Source of the DNA: Natronococcus sp. A-GB1
Lineage (GTDB): Archaea; Halobacteriota; Halobacteria; Halobacteriales; Natrialbaceae
Direction: 5' to 3'
DNA: 64,000 bases
Assembly: GCF_029688845.1 (NCBI RefSeq)
Contig: NZ_JARUKW010000006.1
Location: forward strand, 1-64,000
Shown here: one piece after another, positions 9,447-18,931 of the stretch
Layout: every line of letters starts with the position of its first letter
Position numbering within the stretch: position 1 is the stretch's first letter
Program-made: the position numbers and the translations under genes
The notes under the pieces: model-generated
Database searches by the model: none
What the model was told of the DNA's origin: nothing
What the model saw: the letters and a program-made list of their open reading frames with translations, nothing else

Positions 9447-10458
9447 TACCGGAATCGGAAGCGAGACCCCCGAACGCGAACGAACTGGCAACGCCGTCGT
9501 CAACTGGATGGAGGGGCTGAGCGAGGCGGCTTACGCCTACCTCCTGTTGATCCCGGCGTTCCTGCTGCTCGCCTTCATCGCCTTTTACCCGCTGCTCATG
9601 ACGTTCGTCATGTCGCTCCAGGAGGACCGAACGCGGGGCGCGGAGACCCTGGGCGGCTTCGTCGGCGTCGAGAACTACGTCAATGTTCTCACGGGCGACG
9701 TCAGGCTGGCCCAGCAGTTCATGGACGTCTCGCTGTCCGCGTCGTTTCCGTTCGTCGACTTCGGCGTTCCACTCCTCCAGCAGGCGCTGTTCGTTACCCT
9801 CGGCTTCGCCGTCATCAGCGTCTTCTTCGAGACGGTCTTCGGCTTCGGGCAGGCGCTGATCCTCGACCAGGAGTTCCGCGGCCGGCGCTGGGTTCGGGTC
9901 GCGATCATCCTCCCGTGGGCCGTCCCGATCGTCATCCAGGGGATGATCTTCTTCCTGCTGTTCCAGCCGGAGGTCGGCTTCGGGACCGATCTGATGCAGT
10001 GGCTCGGTCTGTTCGGACCAAACCCGCTCGCCGACAGCGGGGACGCGTTCGTCATCGTCCTCGTCGCCGACATCTGGAAGTCGACGGCGTTTATGGCACT
10101 CTTGATTCTCGCCGGACTCCAGAGCGTCGACCGGAGCCTCTACGACGTCGCCCGGGTCGCGGGCGCCTCCCCCTGGCAGCGATTCAAGCTGATCACGCTG
10201 CCGCTGATTCTGCCCGCCTTACTGGTCGCAATGTTGTTCCGGACGATGGACGCGATGCGCGTGTACGGGCTGATCGAGTCGAGCGTCGGCTGTACGACGG
10301 TGCCGTCGCTGACGTGTATGGTCGTCGAGGCGATGTTCGGCGGCACGCGCATCTTCGGGACCGCGGCGGCCGTCGCGTTCATGACCGCGCTGGTGATCGG
10401 ACTGTTCATCTCGGTGTACATCGCCCTGTTCCGGGATACGGAGGCGGGATTCTACTGA
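9436..10458 (+). CDS. Sugar ABC importer, MalF-type permease
   Basis: This inner-membrane permease subunit has six or more helices; the first starts near AYAYLLLIPAFLLLAFIAFYPLLM. The EAA loop that contacts the ATPase is present (DVARVAGASPWQRFKLITLP). The gene overlaps the end of the binding-protein gene by 11 nt if the ATG at 9436 is used (340 residues); a GTG at 9427 would add three residues. It pairs with the MalG-type subunit whose ATG overlaps its stop codon, which indicates translational coupling. Confidence 0.93.
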   Translation: MSSDTGIGSETPERERTGNAVVNWMEGLSEAAYAYLLLIPAFLLLAFIAFYPLLMTFVMSLQEDRTRGAETLGGFVGVENYVNVLTGDVRLAQQFMDVSLSASFPFVDFGVPLLQQALFVTLGFAVISVFFETVFGFGQALILDQEFRGRRWVRVAIILPWAVPIVIQGMIFFLLFQPEVGFGTDLMQWLGLFGPNPLADSGDAFVIVLVADIWKSTAFMALLILAGLQSVDRSLYDVARVAGASPWQRFKLITLPLILPALLVAMLFRTMDAMRVYGLIESSVGCTTVPSLTCMVVEAMFGGTRIFGTAAAVAFMTALVIGLFISVYIALFRDTEAGFY

Positions 10459-11543
10459 TGAGCCCAAATGACTACGACGAGACACGAGACGACGGAACCC
10501 CCTCCGAATCGAGCGACGAGAGCGCCAACGTTCGTGGAAACCGGGCGGATCCGCGCCGTCATCTCCCGGACGGCGGTCGGGCTCCGAGTCGTCTCGCCGA
10601 CGGTGGCGCCACACTCGGGGCCGGCGGTGACGCCGAACTCGATCGCGGCCCGTTCTCGCGGTGGGTCGACCGATCGATCCAGAATCCCCAGCGCGTCTAC
10701 CGGGCGATGTTCTACGTCGCGGCGATCTTTTTCCTGTTCACGACGCTGTTTCCCTTCTACTGGCTGTTGATGGTCGCGCTCACGCCCGAGGGACAGCTCC
10801 GGGACATCGTCTTCACGCCGAACGGGTTCAATCCGGGCGCGTTCGTCGAGGTGTTCCAGACCCTGCCGTTTCACTGGTACATGTTCAACAGCTTCGTTAT
10901 CGCGACGGCCTCGACGGTGCTGGTACTGGTCATCGCCAGCCTCGCGGGCTACGCCTTCGGTCGCCTCGAGTTCCCGGGGAAGACGCCGCTGATGTTGCTC
11001 GTGTTGGTCGTGTCGTTCTTCCCGCCGGCGGCGTTTTTCATCCCGCTGAACGACCTGTTCAACACCCCCGTCGAGATCCTCGAGCCGGTGATGAGCGACG
11101 GGACGCTGTACAACACGCCGGGGGCGATGGTGATGCCGATCTCGGCTATCTTCATGCCGCTGGCGATCTTCATCCTCACGACCTTCTACGCCCAGATTCC
11201 CGACGGGCTCGAGGACGCCGCTCGGGTCGAGGGAACCACCCGATTAGGCGCGCTGTTTCGGGTCATCATCCCGCTGTCGGCGCCCGGCGTCGCGACTGCC
11301 GGCGTGTTGACGTTCATCGCGGTGTACAACGAGTTCTTCTTTTCGTTCCTGATGACCGACGGCGAGGCAGAGAACTGGGCGCCGATCCTCGATGGGATTC
11401 TGGGCTACCAGGGCCAGTACGAGATCCTGTTCAACCTGATGGCCGCTGCGAGCATCATCGGCGTGCTCCCGGTCGCGATCCTCGTGATCGTGGCCCAGGA
11501 GAAGATCGTCAGCGGGCTCACCGCGGGCGCACTCAAGGAGTAA
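10458..11543 (+). CDS. Sugar ABC importer, MalG-type permease
   Basis: The second permease of the importer is 361 residues. Its start overlaps the previous stop as TGATG. About 80 residues of polar, disordered, acidic N-terminus precede the first helix (AMFYVAAIFFLFTTLFPFYW), longer than the usual MalG leader. The EAA motif is EDAARVEGTTRLGALFRVIIP. Its partner is the upstream MalF-type subunit. The last codons contain an AAGGAG element that serves as the ribosome binding site for the ATPase gene. Confidence 0.93.
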   Translation: MSPNDYDETRDDGTPSESSDESANVRGNRADPRRHLPDGGRAPSRLADGGATLGAGGDAELDRGPFSRWVDRSIQNPQRVYRAMFYVAAIFFLFTTLFPFYWLLMVALTPEGQLRDIVFTPNGFNPGAFVEVFQTLPFHWYMFNSFVIATASTVLVLVIASLAGYAFGRLEFPGKTPLMLLVLVVSFFPPAAFFIPLNDLFNTPVEILEPVMSDGTLYNTPGAMVMPISAIFMPLAIFILTTFYAQIPDGLEDAARVEGTTRLGALFRVIIPLSAPGVATAGVLTFIAVYNEFFFSFLMTDGEAENWAPILDGILGYQGQYEILFNLMAAASIIGVLPVAILVIVAQEKIVSGLTAGALKE

Positions 11544-11549
11544 GACACT

Positions 11550-12737
11550 ATGGCACGAGTACGACTCGAACACGTTACGAAACGCTACGACGATGTCGTC
11601 GCGGTCGACGACATGAACGTCGAGATCGAGGACGGGGAGTTCGTCTGCCTCGTGGGTCCCTCCGGCTGCGGGAAGTCGACCACGATGGAGACCATCGCCG
11701 GGTTGACTCGCCCCTCGGAGGGAACGGTGTACATCGGCGACACCGACGTCACGAACCTCGCTCCCAAGGATCGGGGCGTCGCAATGGTCTTCCAGAACAT
11801 CGCGCTGTTTCCCCACATGGACGTCTTCGACAACGTCTCGTTCGGCCTCCGACTGCGGACGTTCGACGACGACGAGGTCGAACGGCGCGTCGAACAGGCC
11901 GCCGACATCGTCCAGCTCGAGGGGATGCTCGACCGGATGCCCGACGAGATGTCCGGCGGCCAGCGCCAGCGGGTCGCGATCGCCCGGGCGATCGTCCGCA
12001 ACCCGGACGTATTCCTGATGGACGAGCCGCTCGCGAACCTGGACGCCAAACTTCGGGTTCACATGCGAACCGAACTCCAGCGACTCCACCGCGAACTGGA
12101 GACGACGATCATCTACGTCACGCACGACCAGGCCGAGGCGATGACGATGTCCGATCGGATCGCGGTCATCAACGCGGGCGAACTCCAGCAGATCGATCCG
12201 CCGCTGGTCTGTTACAACGAGCCCGCGAACCTGTTCGTCGCCGGCTTCATCGGCTCGCCGTCGATGAACTTCGTCCGGGGCGAGGTCGTCGCCGACGGCC
12301 TCGAGACGAAGAACTTCACGCTCGAGTTCGACCCCGCGGGAGCGACCGGCGTCGGCGTCGGCGACGACGTCACCCTTGGGGTCCGGCCCGAGGACGTCCA
12401 CCTCTCGAGGAACGCCGACGATCTCTCTCGACCGACCAGGGGGATCGAAGTGACGACGGACGTGCTCGAGCCGATGGGCGACGAGATCTTCGTCTACCTC
12501 GTGCTTGACGAAGGAGCCGAGCGGACGATGGAGGAGGACCCGTTGGATTCCCCGGACCAGCTCCTGATGAGCGTCTCTCCGGACACCGACATCAGCGAGG
12601 ACGAGACCCTCGAGGTCGTTCTGGACGGGTCGAAGATCCACCTGTTCGACACCGCGAGCGGCGAGGCGCTCGTCCACGGAATCGCCGATCGTTCGGGGTC
12701 GGATCCGGGGACGGCGCCGACCGAAGCCGAAGACTGA
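11550..12737 (+). CDS. Sugar ABC importer, MalK/MsmK-type ATPase
   Basis: This 395-residue ATPase energises sugar import. It has a Walker A (GPSGCGKST), Q-loop (AMVFQNIALFPHM), signature (MSGGQRQRVAIARA), Walker B (VFLMDEPLANLD) and switch His (YVTHDQAEAM). A C-terminal TOBE/MalK regulatory region follows from about residue 240 (VTLGVRPEDVHLS). A clear Shine-Dalgarno AAGGAG at 11535-11540 precedes the ATG by 9 nt, one of the few strong ones in the window. It is the last transporter gene of the operon. Confidence 0.95.
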   Translation: MARVRLEHVTKRYDDVVAVDDMNVEIEDGEFVCLVGPSGCGKSTTMETIAGLTRPSEGTVYIGDTDVTNLAPKDRGVAMVFQNIALFPHMDVFDNVSFGLRLRTFDDDEVERRVEQAADIVQLEGMLDRMPDEMSGGQRQRVAIARAIVRNPDVFLMDEPLANLDAKLRVHMRTELQRLHRELETTIIYVTHDQAEAMTMSDRIAVINAGELQQIDPPLVCYNEPANLFVAGFIGSPSMNFVRGEVVADGLETKNFTLEFDPAGATGVGVGDDVTLGVRPEDVHLSRNADDLSRPTRGIEVTTDVLEPMGDEIFVYLVLDEGAERTMEEDPLDSPDQLLMSVSPDTDISEDETLEVVLDGSKIHLFDTASGEALVHGIADRSGSDPGTAPTEAED

Positions 12738-12963
12738 GTTTCGTTTCGTTGCCGGTTCGATAGTTTCGACCGCAGCCGAACGGCGGCGGGCCGATAGACT
12801 CTCCTACATAGAGAATAGCTACCAGTAGACCGAGCGAAACGTGTTCGTGTCACGGGAGGCGTCAGTGAACGAACGACGGAACAAAGGAAATCGAATACCA
12901 AACCCCGCACGACTCCCCGAATTCGAACCGCCGCTCGAACCACCACACCCCAAGCATGACCAC

Positions 12964-14034
12964 ATGACAACAGCACGAGGCGACATCAGAACCGGTATCG
13001 TCGGACTCGGGAACATCGGTCGCTACCACGCCGAACGCCTCCTCGAACTCGACGTTCCGCTGGTCGGCGGGATGGACGTCGCGGCCGACGCACGAACCCG
13101 TTTCGCCCGTCGGTACGACGTCGACGTCTACGACGATCACCACGAGCTGTACGACGCCGTCGACGCCATCATTATCACGACGCCGAACAAGTACCACGAG
13201 GAGTACGCCGTCGACGCCTTCGACCAGGGTCTGCACGTCCTCCTCGAGAAACCGCTCGCTCACTCCCTCGAGAGCGCCGAACGGATCGCGAGCGCTGCGG
13301 CCGACAGCGACGGCTACTGCATGGTCGGATTCAACAATCGGTTCGCAAACACGGTCCGAATCGTCAGCGACCGGATCGAACGGGGCGAACTCGGCGACGT
13401 GTCACACATCGAGGCGAACTACGTGCGCCGACGGGGGATTCCGGGGCGCGGGTCGTGGTTCACCCGGCGCCAGATCGCGGGCGGCGGCGCGCTGATCGAT
13501 CTCGGCGTCCACGCCATCGACCTCTCGCTGTACCTGCTCGGCGACCCGCCCATCGTGGAGGTAACCGGCGTCACCCGCGGCGAGTTCGGCTCTCGAGAGG
13601 AGTACGCCTACCTGGACATGTGGGGCGACGACGCGGGACCCGCCGGCTTCGACGTCGACGACTCCGCCAGCGCGTTCATCCGGACTGCGGACGATCAAAC
13701 GATCTCGCTCGAGGTCGCCTGGGCGACCAACCGTCCGGAGAACAACGAGTTCGTCGTTCGCGGAACCGAGTCTGCCGCGGTGTTCGACCTCCTCGACGGC
13801 GATCTCTCCGTTCACTCCGCGAGCACCGCCGGCCCGGACCACCTCGAGGATACCTCGATCGAGACCCGGCAGAACGACACCCACACCGAGGAGCAGCGAT
13901 CGTTCTTCGACTCGATCGCGGCCGGCGAGGTCGACAACGAGAGCATTCAGCAGGCCCTTACCGTCCAGCGGGTGATCGACGGGATCTACCGCTCGAGCGA
14001 GACGGGTCGGACGGTCGCGATCGACGAGGAGTAG
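12964..14034 (+). CDS. Gfo/Idh/MocA-family NAD(P)-dependent sugar dehydrogenase
   Basis: The 356-residue oxidoreductase has an N-terminal Rossmann domain (GIVGLGNIGRYHAERL, with a GxGxxG-type loop), the family EKP motif (LEKPLAHSLESAERIA) and the second-domain motif GGALIDLGVHAIDLSLYLLG with the conserved catalytic-site His. Such enzymes oxidise sugars, inositols or sugar derivatives. Its place 226 nt after the sugar importer suggests that it processes the imported sugar (inference). The ATG at 12964 is supported by homology; the frame upstream is open but non-homologous. Confidence 0.9.
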   Translation: MTTARGDIRTGIVGLGNIGRYHAERLLELDVPLVGGMDVAADARTRFARRYDVDVYDDHHELYDAVDAIIITTPNKYHEEYAVDAFDQGLHVLLEKPLAHSLESAERIASAAADSDGYCMVGFNNRFANTVRIVSDRIERGELGDVSHIEANYVRRRGIPGRGSWFTRRQIAGGGALIDLGVHAIDLSLYLLGDPPIVEVTGVTRGEFGSREEYAYLDMWGDDAGPAGFDVDDSASAFIRTADDQTISLEVAWATNRPENNEFVVRGTESAAVFDLLDGDLSVHSASTAGPDHLEDTSIETRQNDTHTEEQRSFFDSIAAGEVDNESIQQALTVQRVIDGIYRSSETGRTVAIDEE

Positions 14035-14041
14035 CCGGGGC

Positions 14042-14344
14042 TCACTCACGAAAGCGACCGACGGTCGTTTCTCCCGTCGACTGATCGGTCACGTCGACCC
14101 GACCGTTACCGGAAACGGTGATGTCGTATCCGGCGTACTCGAAGGAGAGTGATAGCTCGGTCGATGGATCGCTCCGAAACAGTGCGTCGAGCGCCTCGGG
14201 ATCGACAACGGCGTACAGCGGTTCGTAGGCCGGCGGCTCGATCGCCGTCACGTCGACCCCCTCGTGTTCGGCGACTGCCTCGATGATCGCTCGTATCGGA
14301 TACTCCGCTCCGTCGGCCGCCGACGGAGCGCTCGGAGCAGTCAT
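14042..14344 (-). CDS. HalOD1 output-domain protein
   Basis: This 100-residue protein consists essentially of a HalOD1 domain: helix IIEAVAEHEGVDVTAI, segment PPAYEPLYAVVDPEALDALF, and strand SFEYAGYDITVSGNG. HalOD1 is a haloarchaea-specific presumed output domain in signalling proteins and also occurs alone in many copies. The molecular function is unknown. The second Met at 14344 is the better start. It converges on the dehydrogenase with a gap of 7 nt. Confidence 0.8.
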   Translation of the reverse strand: MTAPSAPSAADGAEYPIRAIIEAVAEHEGVDVTAIEPPAYEPLYAVVDPEALDALFRSDPSTELSLSFEYAGYDITVSGNGRVDVTDQSTGETTVGRFRE

Positions 14345-14419
14345 ACGAGCAGTACCAGACACCTACCGATAAGGGTGGTGGTCCGTGTACGTTTCTGACA
14401 ACCGTCCAGTACGGTCCGC

Positions 14420-15838
14420 CTACCCCTCGTCGCGGGCGTTCTCGAACGTCGCGATCGCCTCCTCCCGCCTGTTCGCGTGATCGACGATCGGCTCGGGGTA
14501 GTCGGGGGCGAGTTCGGCTCGCTCCTCGGTGTCGAGGCTGGGCCACTCGTGGATCCGATCAGCCGGGACGTCCTCGAGTTCGGGGACGTGTTCCTGGATG
14601 TAAGCAGCGTCGGGATCGTACTCTCGACCCTGTTTCGTCGGATTGAACACCCGAAAGTACGGCTGGGCGTCCGCTCCGGTCGAAGCCGCCCACTGCCAGC
14701 CGGCGACGTCGCTCGAGGTCTCGTGATCGGCGAGGTGGCGCCGGTACCAGTCGTACCCCTCGCGCCAGTCGACCAGGAGATCCTTCGTCAGGAACGAGGC
14801 GACGAGCATCCGGACCCGGTTGTGGACCCATCCCTCGGAGCGAAGCTGGCGCATCCCGGCGTCGACGATCGGGTACCCGGTCTCACCAGCCCGCCAGGCT
14901 GCCAGTTCGTCCGGATCGTTTCGCCACTCGAGGTCGCTCTCATAGCCGCTGAAATCCTCCGTGACGGTCTCGGGATTGAACGCCAGCAGGTGAACGTAGA
15001 ACTCCCGGAACGCTAGCTGCCGGCGAAACGCGACGACGCTCTCACGGGCGTCCTCGTCGGGTGCGTCCTCGAGCGCCCGGGCGGTTTCGACGTACACCTC
15101 ACGGGGACCGATCGTTCCCCACTTGAGGTGCGTCGAGAGCCGGGAGGTCGACCCCGCGGCGGGGACGTCCCGTTCGTCCGCGTAACGGTAGATCGCGTCC
15201 GAGAAGAACGTCTCGAGGCGCTCCCGCGCCGCGTCGCGGCTTACTGTTGGGGGGTCGGCGTCGGGCTCGTCGAACCCAAGCTCCGAAAGTGACGGGATCG
15301 GGTTGGCCTCGCTCTCGCTTGCGTCCTCGAGGTCGGCGAGTTCATCGGTTGTCGGCGCCGGCGCGGGATCGGCTTTCTCCCGGTCGCGCCACTTCTTCCA
15401 GAAGTAGGAAAACACCGAGTAGTGGTCGCCCTCGTTCGGCGAGATCGATCCCGGCTCGTGGTGAAGGCCGTCCGTAACCGACTCGTGATCGATTCCCACC
15501 TCTTCGAGGGCCGCCCGGACTGCCTCGTCGCGCTCGGCGGCGAGTCCGCTGTAGTCCTCGTTCCAGACCACTCGAGCGGCGTCGCGCTCGGCTGCGAGTG
15601 AGGGAATTACCTCCCTCGCGTTCCCGCGGACGACGAGGAGATCGGAGCCGCGGTCGCGGTACCACGCCCGGAGGTCGGCGAGCCCCTCGAGGAGACAGGC
15701 GACGCGGACCGGCGAGGCGTACTCGAGAATCGTCGGGTCGAGAACGAACACGGGGACGACCCGATCGGCTCGGGCAGCCCGGGCGAGGGCGCGGTTGTCG
15801 ACGCCCCGCAGGTCCTTGCGGTGCCAGTGAACGATCAT
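14420..15838 (-). CDS. phr: Deoxyribodipyrimidine photolyase (cryptochrome/photolyase family)
   Basis: This 472-residue flavoenzyme repairs UV-induced cyclobutane pyrimidine dimers with light. The N-terminal antenna domain starts MIVHWHRKDLRGVDNRAL. The C-terminal FAD domain contains STRLSTHLKWGTIGPREVY, then WRAGETGYPIVDAGMRQL and GWVHNRVRMLVASFLTKDL, then GWQWAASTGADAQPYFRVFNP, all core FAD-binding and DNA-binding segments. The length and the Trp-rich terminal region match CPD photolyases, not signalling cryptochromes. It is monocistronic and probably important in a sun-exposed halophile. Confidence 0.95.
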   Translation of the reverse strand: MIVHWHRKDLRGVDNRALARAARADRVVPVFVLDPTILEYASPVRVACLLEGLADLRAWYRDRGSDLLVVRGNAREVIPSLAAERDAARVVWNEDYSGLAAERDEAVRAALEEVGIDHESVTDGLHHEPGSISPNEGDHYSVFSYFWKKWRDREKADPAPAPTTDELADLEDASESEANPIPSLSELGFDEPDADPPTVSRDAARERLETFFSDAIYRYADERDVPAAGSTSRLSTHLKWGTIGPREVYVETARALEDAPDEDARESVVAFRRQLAFREFYVHLLAFNPETVTEDFSGYESDLEWRNDPDELAAWRAGETGYPIVDAGMRQLRSEGWVHNRVRMLVASFLTKDLLVDWREGYDWYRRHLADHETSSDVAGWQWAASTGADAQPYFRVFNPTKQGREYDPDAAYIQEHVPELEDVPADRIHEWPSLDTEERAELAPDYPEPIVDHANRREEAIATFENARDEG

Positions 15839-15892
15839 ATTCGGTGCGACACGGCTAAGGGGGAAAGTTTTGGACCCTTACTCGATTGGGAG

Positions 15893-16768
15893 TCACTCGC
15901 TCCCTGGCTTCCCGATCCGATCGAATCGTCTGGCGAGGTACCGGCGACCGGTGGAGACGATCCCGTCGACGGTGTAGTTGACGCCGATGTAGACGCTGAT
16001 CAGGGCGAGGACGGTCCCCGCGACGACGTCCAGGAACCAGTGAATACCTAAATACATCGTCGACAGCGCGACACTGATGGCGAGAAAGCCCGACAGCGGA
16101 ACCCACAGCGGGTACCGGTCGCGAGTCAGCCAGGCCAGGAAGAACACCGTCATCGATAACGACGTGTGCAGCGACGGGAAGACGTTCGTGTTCTGATTGA
16201 CCTGGTTGGTGAGCGCCCGCGACTGCGGGAAGGCGTCGTACAGCAGTGGCTCGAACACCAGCGGATCGAAGTTCCGGGGACCGTAGGCGATAAAGAGCAT
16301 GTAGCAGACCAGACCGATCCCGTAGTTGGCCGTAAACGCGAGCAGCAGCGTCGACAGCTCCTCCATCTCCTCGAGCGCGAAGTAGGCGACGATCGGGAAC
16401 AGCAACAGGAACGCGTAGCCGTAGATGTAGATGAAGACGAAGAACTCGGTCAGCGCCTCGGTCTGGATCGACTGGAGGAAAACGACCGGCGTCTCGCCGA
16501 GCAGTCGCTGCTCCAGTGCGAACAGGGTGTGAGTGATGTTGTGTCCGACCACCCGACGCTCGAGACGCAGGGCGACGTCCCGGGTGGACCACCGCAACGC
16601 GAGCACGACTCCGAGCGCAGCGATCGGCAGCAGGCAGGCCTCCAGTCGCCATCGATAGCCCCGAACCGCGGCGACGAGACGTCGGGGCCCGACGAACACG
16701 AGCGTCGCCGTGACGAGCATCGTCGTCACGACGAGCGCGAGTTCGAGGACGACCTGGGCGAGGCTCAT
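15893..16768 (-). CDS. PAP2-type membrane phosphatase / lipid phosphatase
   Basis: This roughly 291-residue integral membrane protein has about six helices and the PAP2 phosphatase signature split into FPSLHTSLSM (catalytic His) and YLGIHWFLDVVAGTVLA (second His and Asp). Members dephosphorylate phosphatidate, isoprenoid pyrophosphates or make inositol-phosphoryl lipids; the N-x-N-V-F-P-S-L-H form recalls the AUR1/InsP-ceramide subgroup. The substrate is unknown, probably archaeal lipid intermediates. The start at 16768 is preferred because a TATA-like TATTAAT on the minus strand (16796-16802) lies about 30 nt upstream; a Met at 16795 would overlap that promoter. Confidence 0.88.
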   Translation of the reverse strand: MSLAQVVLELALVVTTMLVTATLVFVGPRRLVAAVRGYRWRLEACLLPIAALGVVLALRWSTRDVALRLERRVVGHNITHTLFALEQRLLGETPVVFLQSIQTEALTEFFVFIYIYGYAFLLLFPIVAYFALEEMEELSTLLLAFTANYGIGLVCYMLFIAYGPRNFDPLVFEPLLYDAFPQSRALTNQVNQNTNVFPSLHTSLSMTVFFLAWLTRDRYPLWVPLSGFLAISVALSTMYLGIHWFLDVVAGTVLALISVYIGVNYTVDGIVSTGRRYLARRFDRIGKPGSE

Positions 16769-16953
16769 ACGGGATACGTACGTCGCGGGAGACATTAATA
16801 CGGCCCGGTCGGATCATCGCCGTCTCGCACGAACGACCGGACATCGTTTTTGGACCGACGGACGTCGTTTTCGGAGCGACCGCGAGCCGTGCTACGGTCG
16901 TTCCGGACACTCGGGACGGCAGACCGTCCGGATACTCGGGACGACAGACGGTC

Positions 16954-18699
16954 TCACTCGAGCAGGGCGCCGTCCTCGTACCGATAGTTTTCGGCCTCGA
17001 AGAGCGACCGCGCCTGCTCCGCGTCGACCTCGCCGTCCGAGCCCGGAAAGGTGGTGAGTTCGGTCTCCTCGTCGGTCAGTTCGCTCTCGTAAACCCCGAA
17101 CAGCGAACCCAGCGATCGGGCCGGCTCCGCGAATCCGTCGAGGAGCTCGGCAGCGGCGTGATCCCGGTCGAGCAGTCGCGAGAGAAGCCGACGAAAGTGG
17201 GGGTTGCCGAGCTGTTCGTGGTGGCTGTTGTAGCCGACCATGTAGAACTCGTCGGTCTGTTCGGTTAGCACGGACCCGCCCGGCAGATCGCTGACTCGTC
17301 CGGTCTCGTCGGCCGGGAGCGGGGTCCCCGTGAGGTCGATCTCCTCTTCCTCGAGCAGGTCGACGACCGCCCCCGAGTTCGGCGCGACGACGAACCTGAT
17401 CCCGTCGAACTGCGGAAACTCCTCGACGACGGAGGGTCGATCGTCCGCGTCGTAGAATACGTGGTCGGTAAACGGAACCAGCTCCACCTCGGTGTCGTCG
17501 GTGACTGCCTCGAGTTCGAACAGTCCCGAACCGATCGGTTCCTCGTTGTCGTGGACGAGCGCTTCGGTCTGACGTTCGCCGACGACGGTCGACCGGGGTT
17601 CCCAGACGTGAGCGGGCAACACCGGAACCTGAAACGCACGGATCGCCGTCTCTCGGTTCGTGGTTCGAAGCGAGAACTCGACCGTCCGGGAGTCGACCGC
17701 CTCGACGCTCTCGACGAGACTCTGCTGGCCCCGATACTGGGGTGCGGGGACGCCGCTCTCGGTATCGCCGAGGGACGTATCTCGAAGGAATCGGTGGGTG
17801 AACGCGACGTCCTCGGCATCGAGAGACTCCCCGTCGTGCCAGCGCTGGTCGTCTCGCAGGGTGACTCTCGCCTCGAGCAGCGAGCCGCCGTCCCACTCGA
17901 CGTCCTCGGCCAGCCAGGGGATCGCCCCGTCGTCGGTCCGATACACGAGCGGGTCGTAGAGTAGCGCCAACAGCGCGGGAATCTGGTTGGAGTCGACGAC
18001 GATCGGATTCAGTCGGCTGGTGAGCGCCTCGCCGAAGACGCCGACCTCGAGTGGGCGGTCCTGTGGCCCCTCGTCGGGAGGCTCCGAGAGAATCTCGAGG
18101 TAGTCGATCGGTCGGTACGGCGGGCCCGAAACGGTCTCCGACAGCGTCGTTCCGACGGCGCCGATCCGGGACGGAAAGGCGACGACCGTGTACGGAACCG
18201 TCTCGGTGAGGTGGTCGAACAGCTCCGAGAGCACCCGGTCGCGGTCCTCGTCCGCGGTGGTAAGCTGGGTCTCGAGCAGATCGTCGGCGGTAACGTCCGA
18301 GAACTGAAACGGGTTCTGCCAGCCCGCTTCGGTGGCGTACCGGGAGTGCAACAGCCCACGAAGCGCGTCGTACTCGTCGATACCGGCGTGTCTGGCGACG
18401 AAGACGTCGTAATCGCCCCCCAGCAGAACGTTGCGGTGTAACTCCGCTTTGGCGATCGGCTCGAACGTAGCGTCGATTCCGGCGGTCTCGAAGTTCTCCC
18501 GGAGCTGGCTCGCGATCTTTGCGGCGATGATGTCGTCGTCCGCGGGGACCGCCTTGATCGTCAACGAGACCTGGTCCGGACCGGGGCTCTCGGCGCGGGA
18601 CCAGAGCCTCTCGGTGCAGCCGGCGAGGGAGCCGGCGATACCGGTTGCGGTCCCCGCGAGTAGCCTCCGACGCGTCGTCGGAGAACCGACGTCCTCCAT
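16954..18699 (-). CDS. Tat-exported peptide/nickel-type (family 5) binding lipoprotein, apparently circularly permuted
   Basis: The 581-residue lipoprotein has a Tat motif (TTRRRLLAG, residues 8-16) and lipobox SLAGC with Cys28. The order of modules is unusual. Residues about 44-203 (from LTIKAVPADDDIIAAKIASQ to PIDYLEI) look like the C-terminal lobe of family-5 binding proteins. From about residue 216 a canonical N-terminal half begins (LLYDPLVYRTDDGAIPWLAE; WHDGESLDAEDVAFTHRFL). The chain ends at RSLFEAENYRYEDG, exactly where a normal protein would enter its C-terminal lobe. No permease or ATPase genes adjoin it. The ligand is unknown. Confidence 0.85.
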   Translation of the reverse strand: MEDVGSPTTRRRLLAGTATGIAGSLAGCTERLWSRAESPGPDQVSLTIKAVPADDDIIAAKIASQLRENFETAGIDATFEPIAKAELHRNVLLGGDYDVFVARHAGIDEYDALRGLLHSRYATEAGWQNPFQFSDVTADDLLETQLTTADEDRDRVLSELFDHLTETVPYTVVAFPSRIGAVGTTLSETVSGPPYRPIDYLEILSEPPDEGPQDRPLEVGVFGEALTSRLNPIVVDSNQIPALLALLYDPLVYRTDDGAIPWLAEDVEWDGGSLLEARVTLRDDQRWHDGESLDAEDVAFTHRFLRDTSLGDTESGVPAPQYRGQQSLVESVEAVDSRTVEFSLRTTNRETAIRAFQVPVLPAHVWEPRSTVVGERQTEALVHDNEEPIGSGLFELEAVTDDTEVELVPFTDHVFYDADDRPSVVEEFPQFDGIRFVVAPNSGAVVDLLEEEEIDLTGTPLPADETGRVSDLPGGSVLTEQTDEFYMVGYNSHHEQLGNPHFRRLLSRLLDRDHAAAELLDGFAEPARSLGSLFGVYESELTDEETELTTFPGSDGEVDAEQARSLFEAENYRYEDGALLE

Positions 18700-18931
18700 A
18701 TACGCAACGGTATGGTACCGCGGTGTATAGGACTTACTCCCAAATCGACAACTCGTATATCTGCCGTACGGAGGATCTACCGCGCCATACCACGACCTGG
18801 AGCAGCTCTGCTAGGCGGAGGAAACGTTAAGAGAGTTGATTGTGTACGTCAGATCCGTCTCCCGTCGCGACTCCCGGCTGGGACCGATCGGTCCGCGATC
18901 GAACGCGTCGGAGGCCGACAGCGTGATCCCG

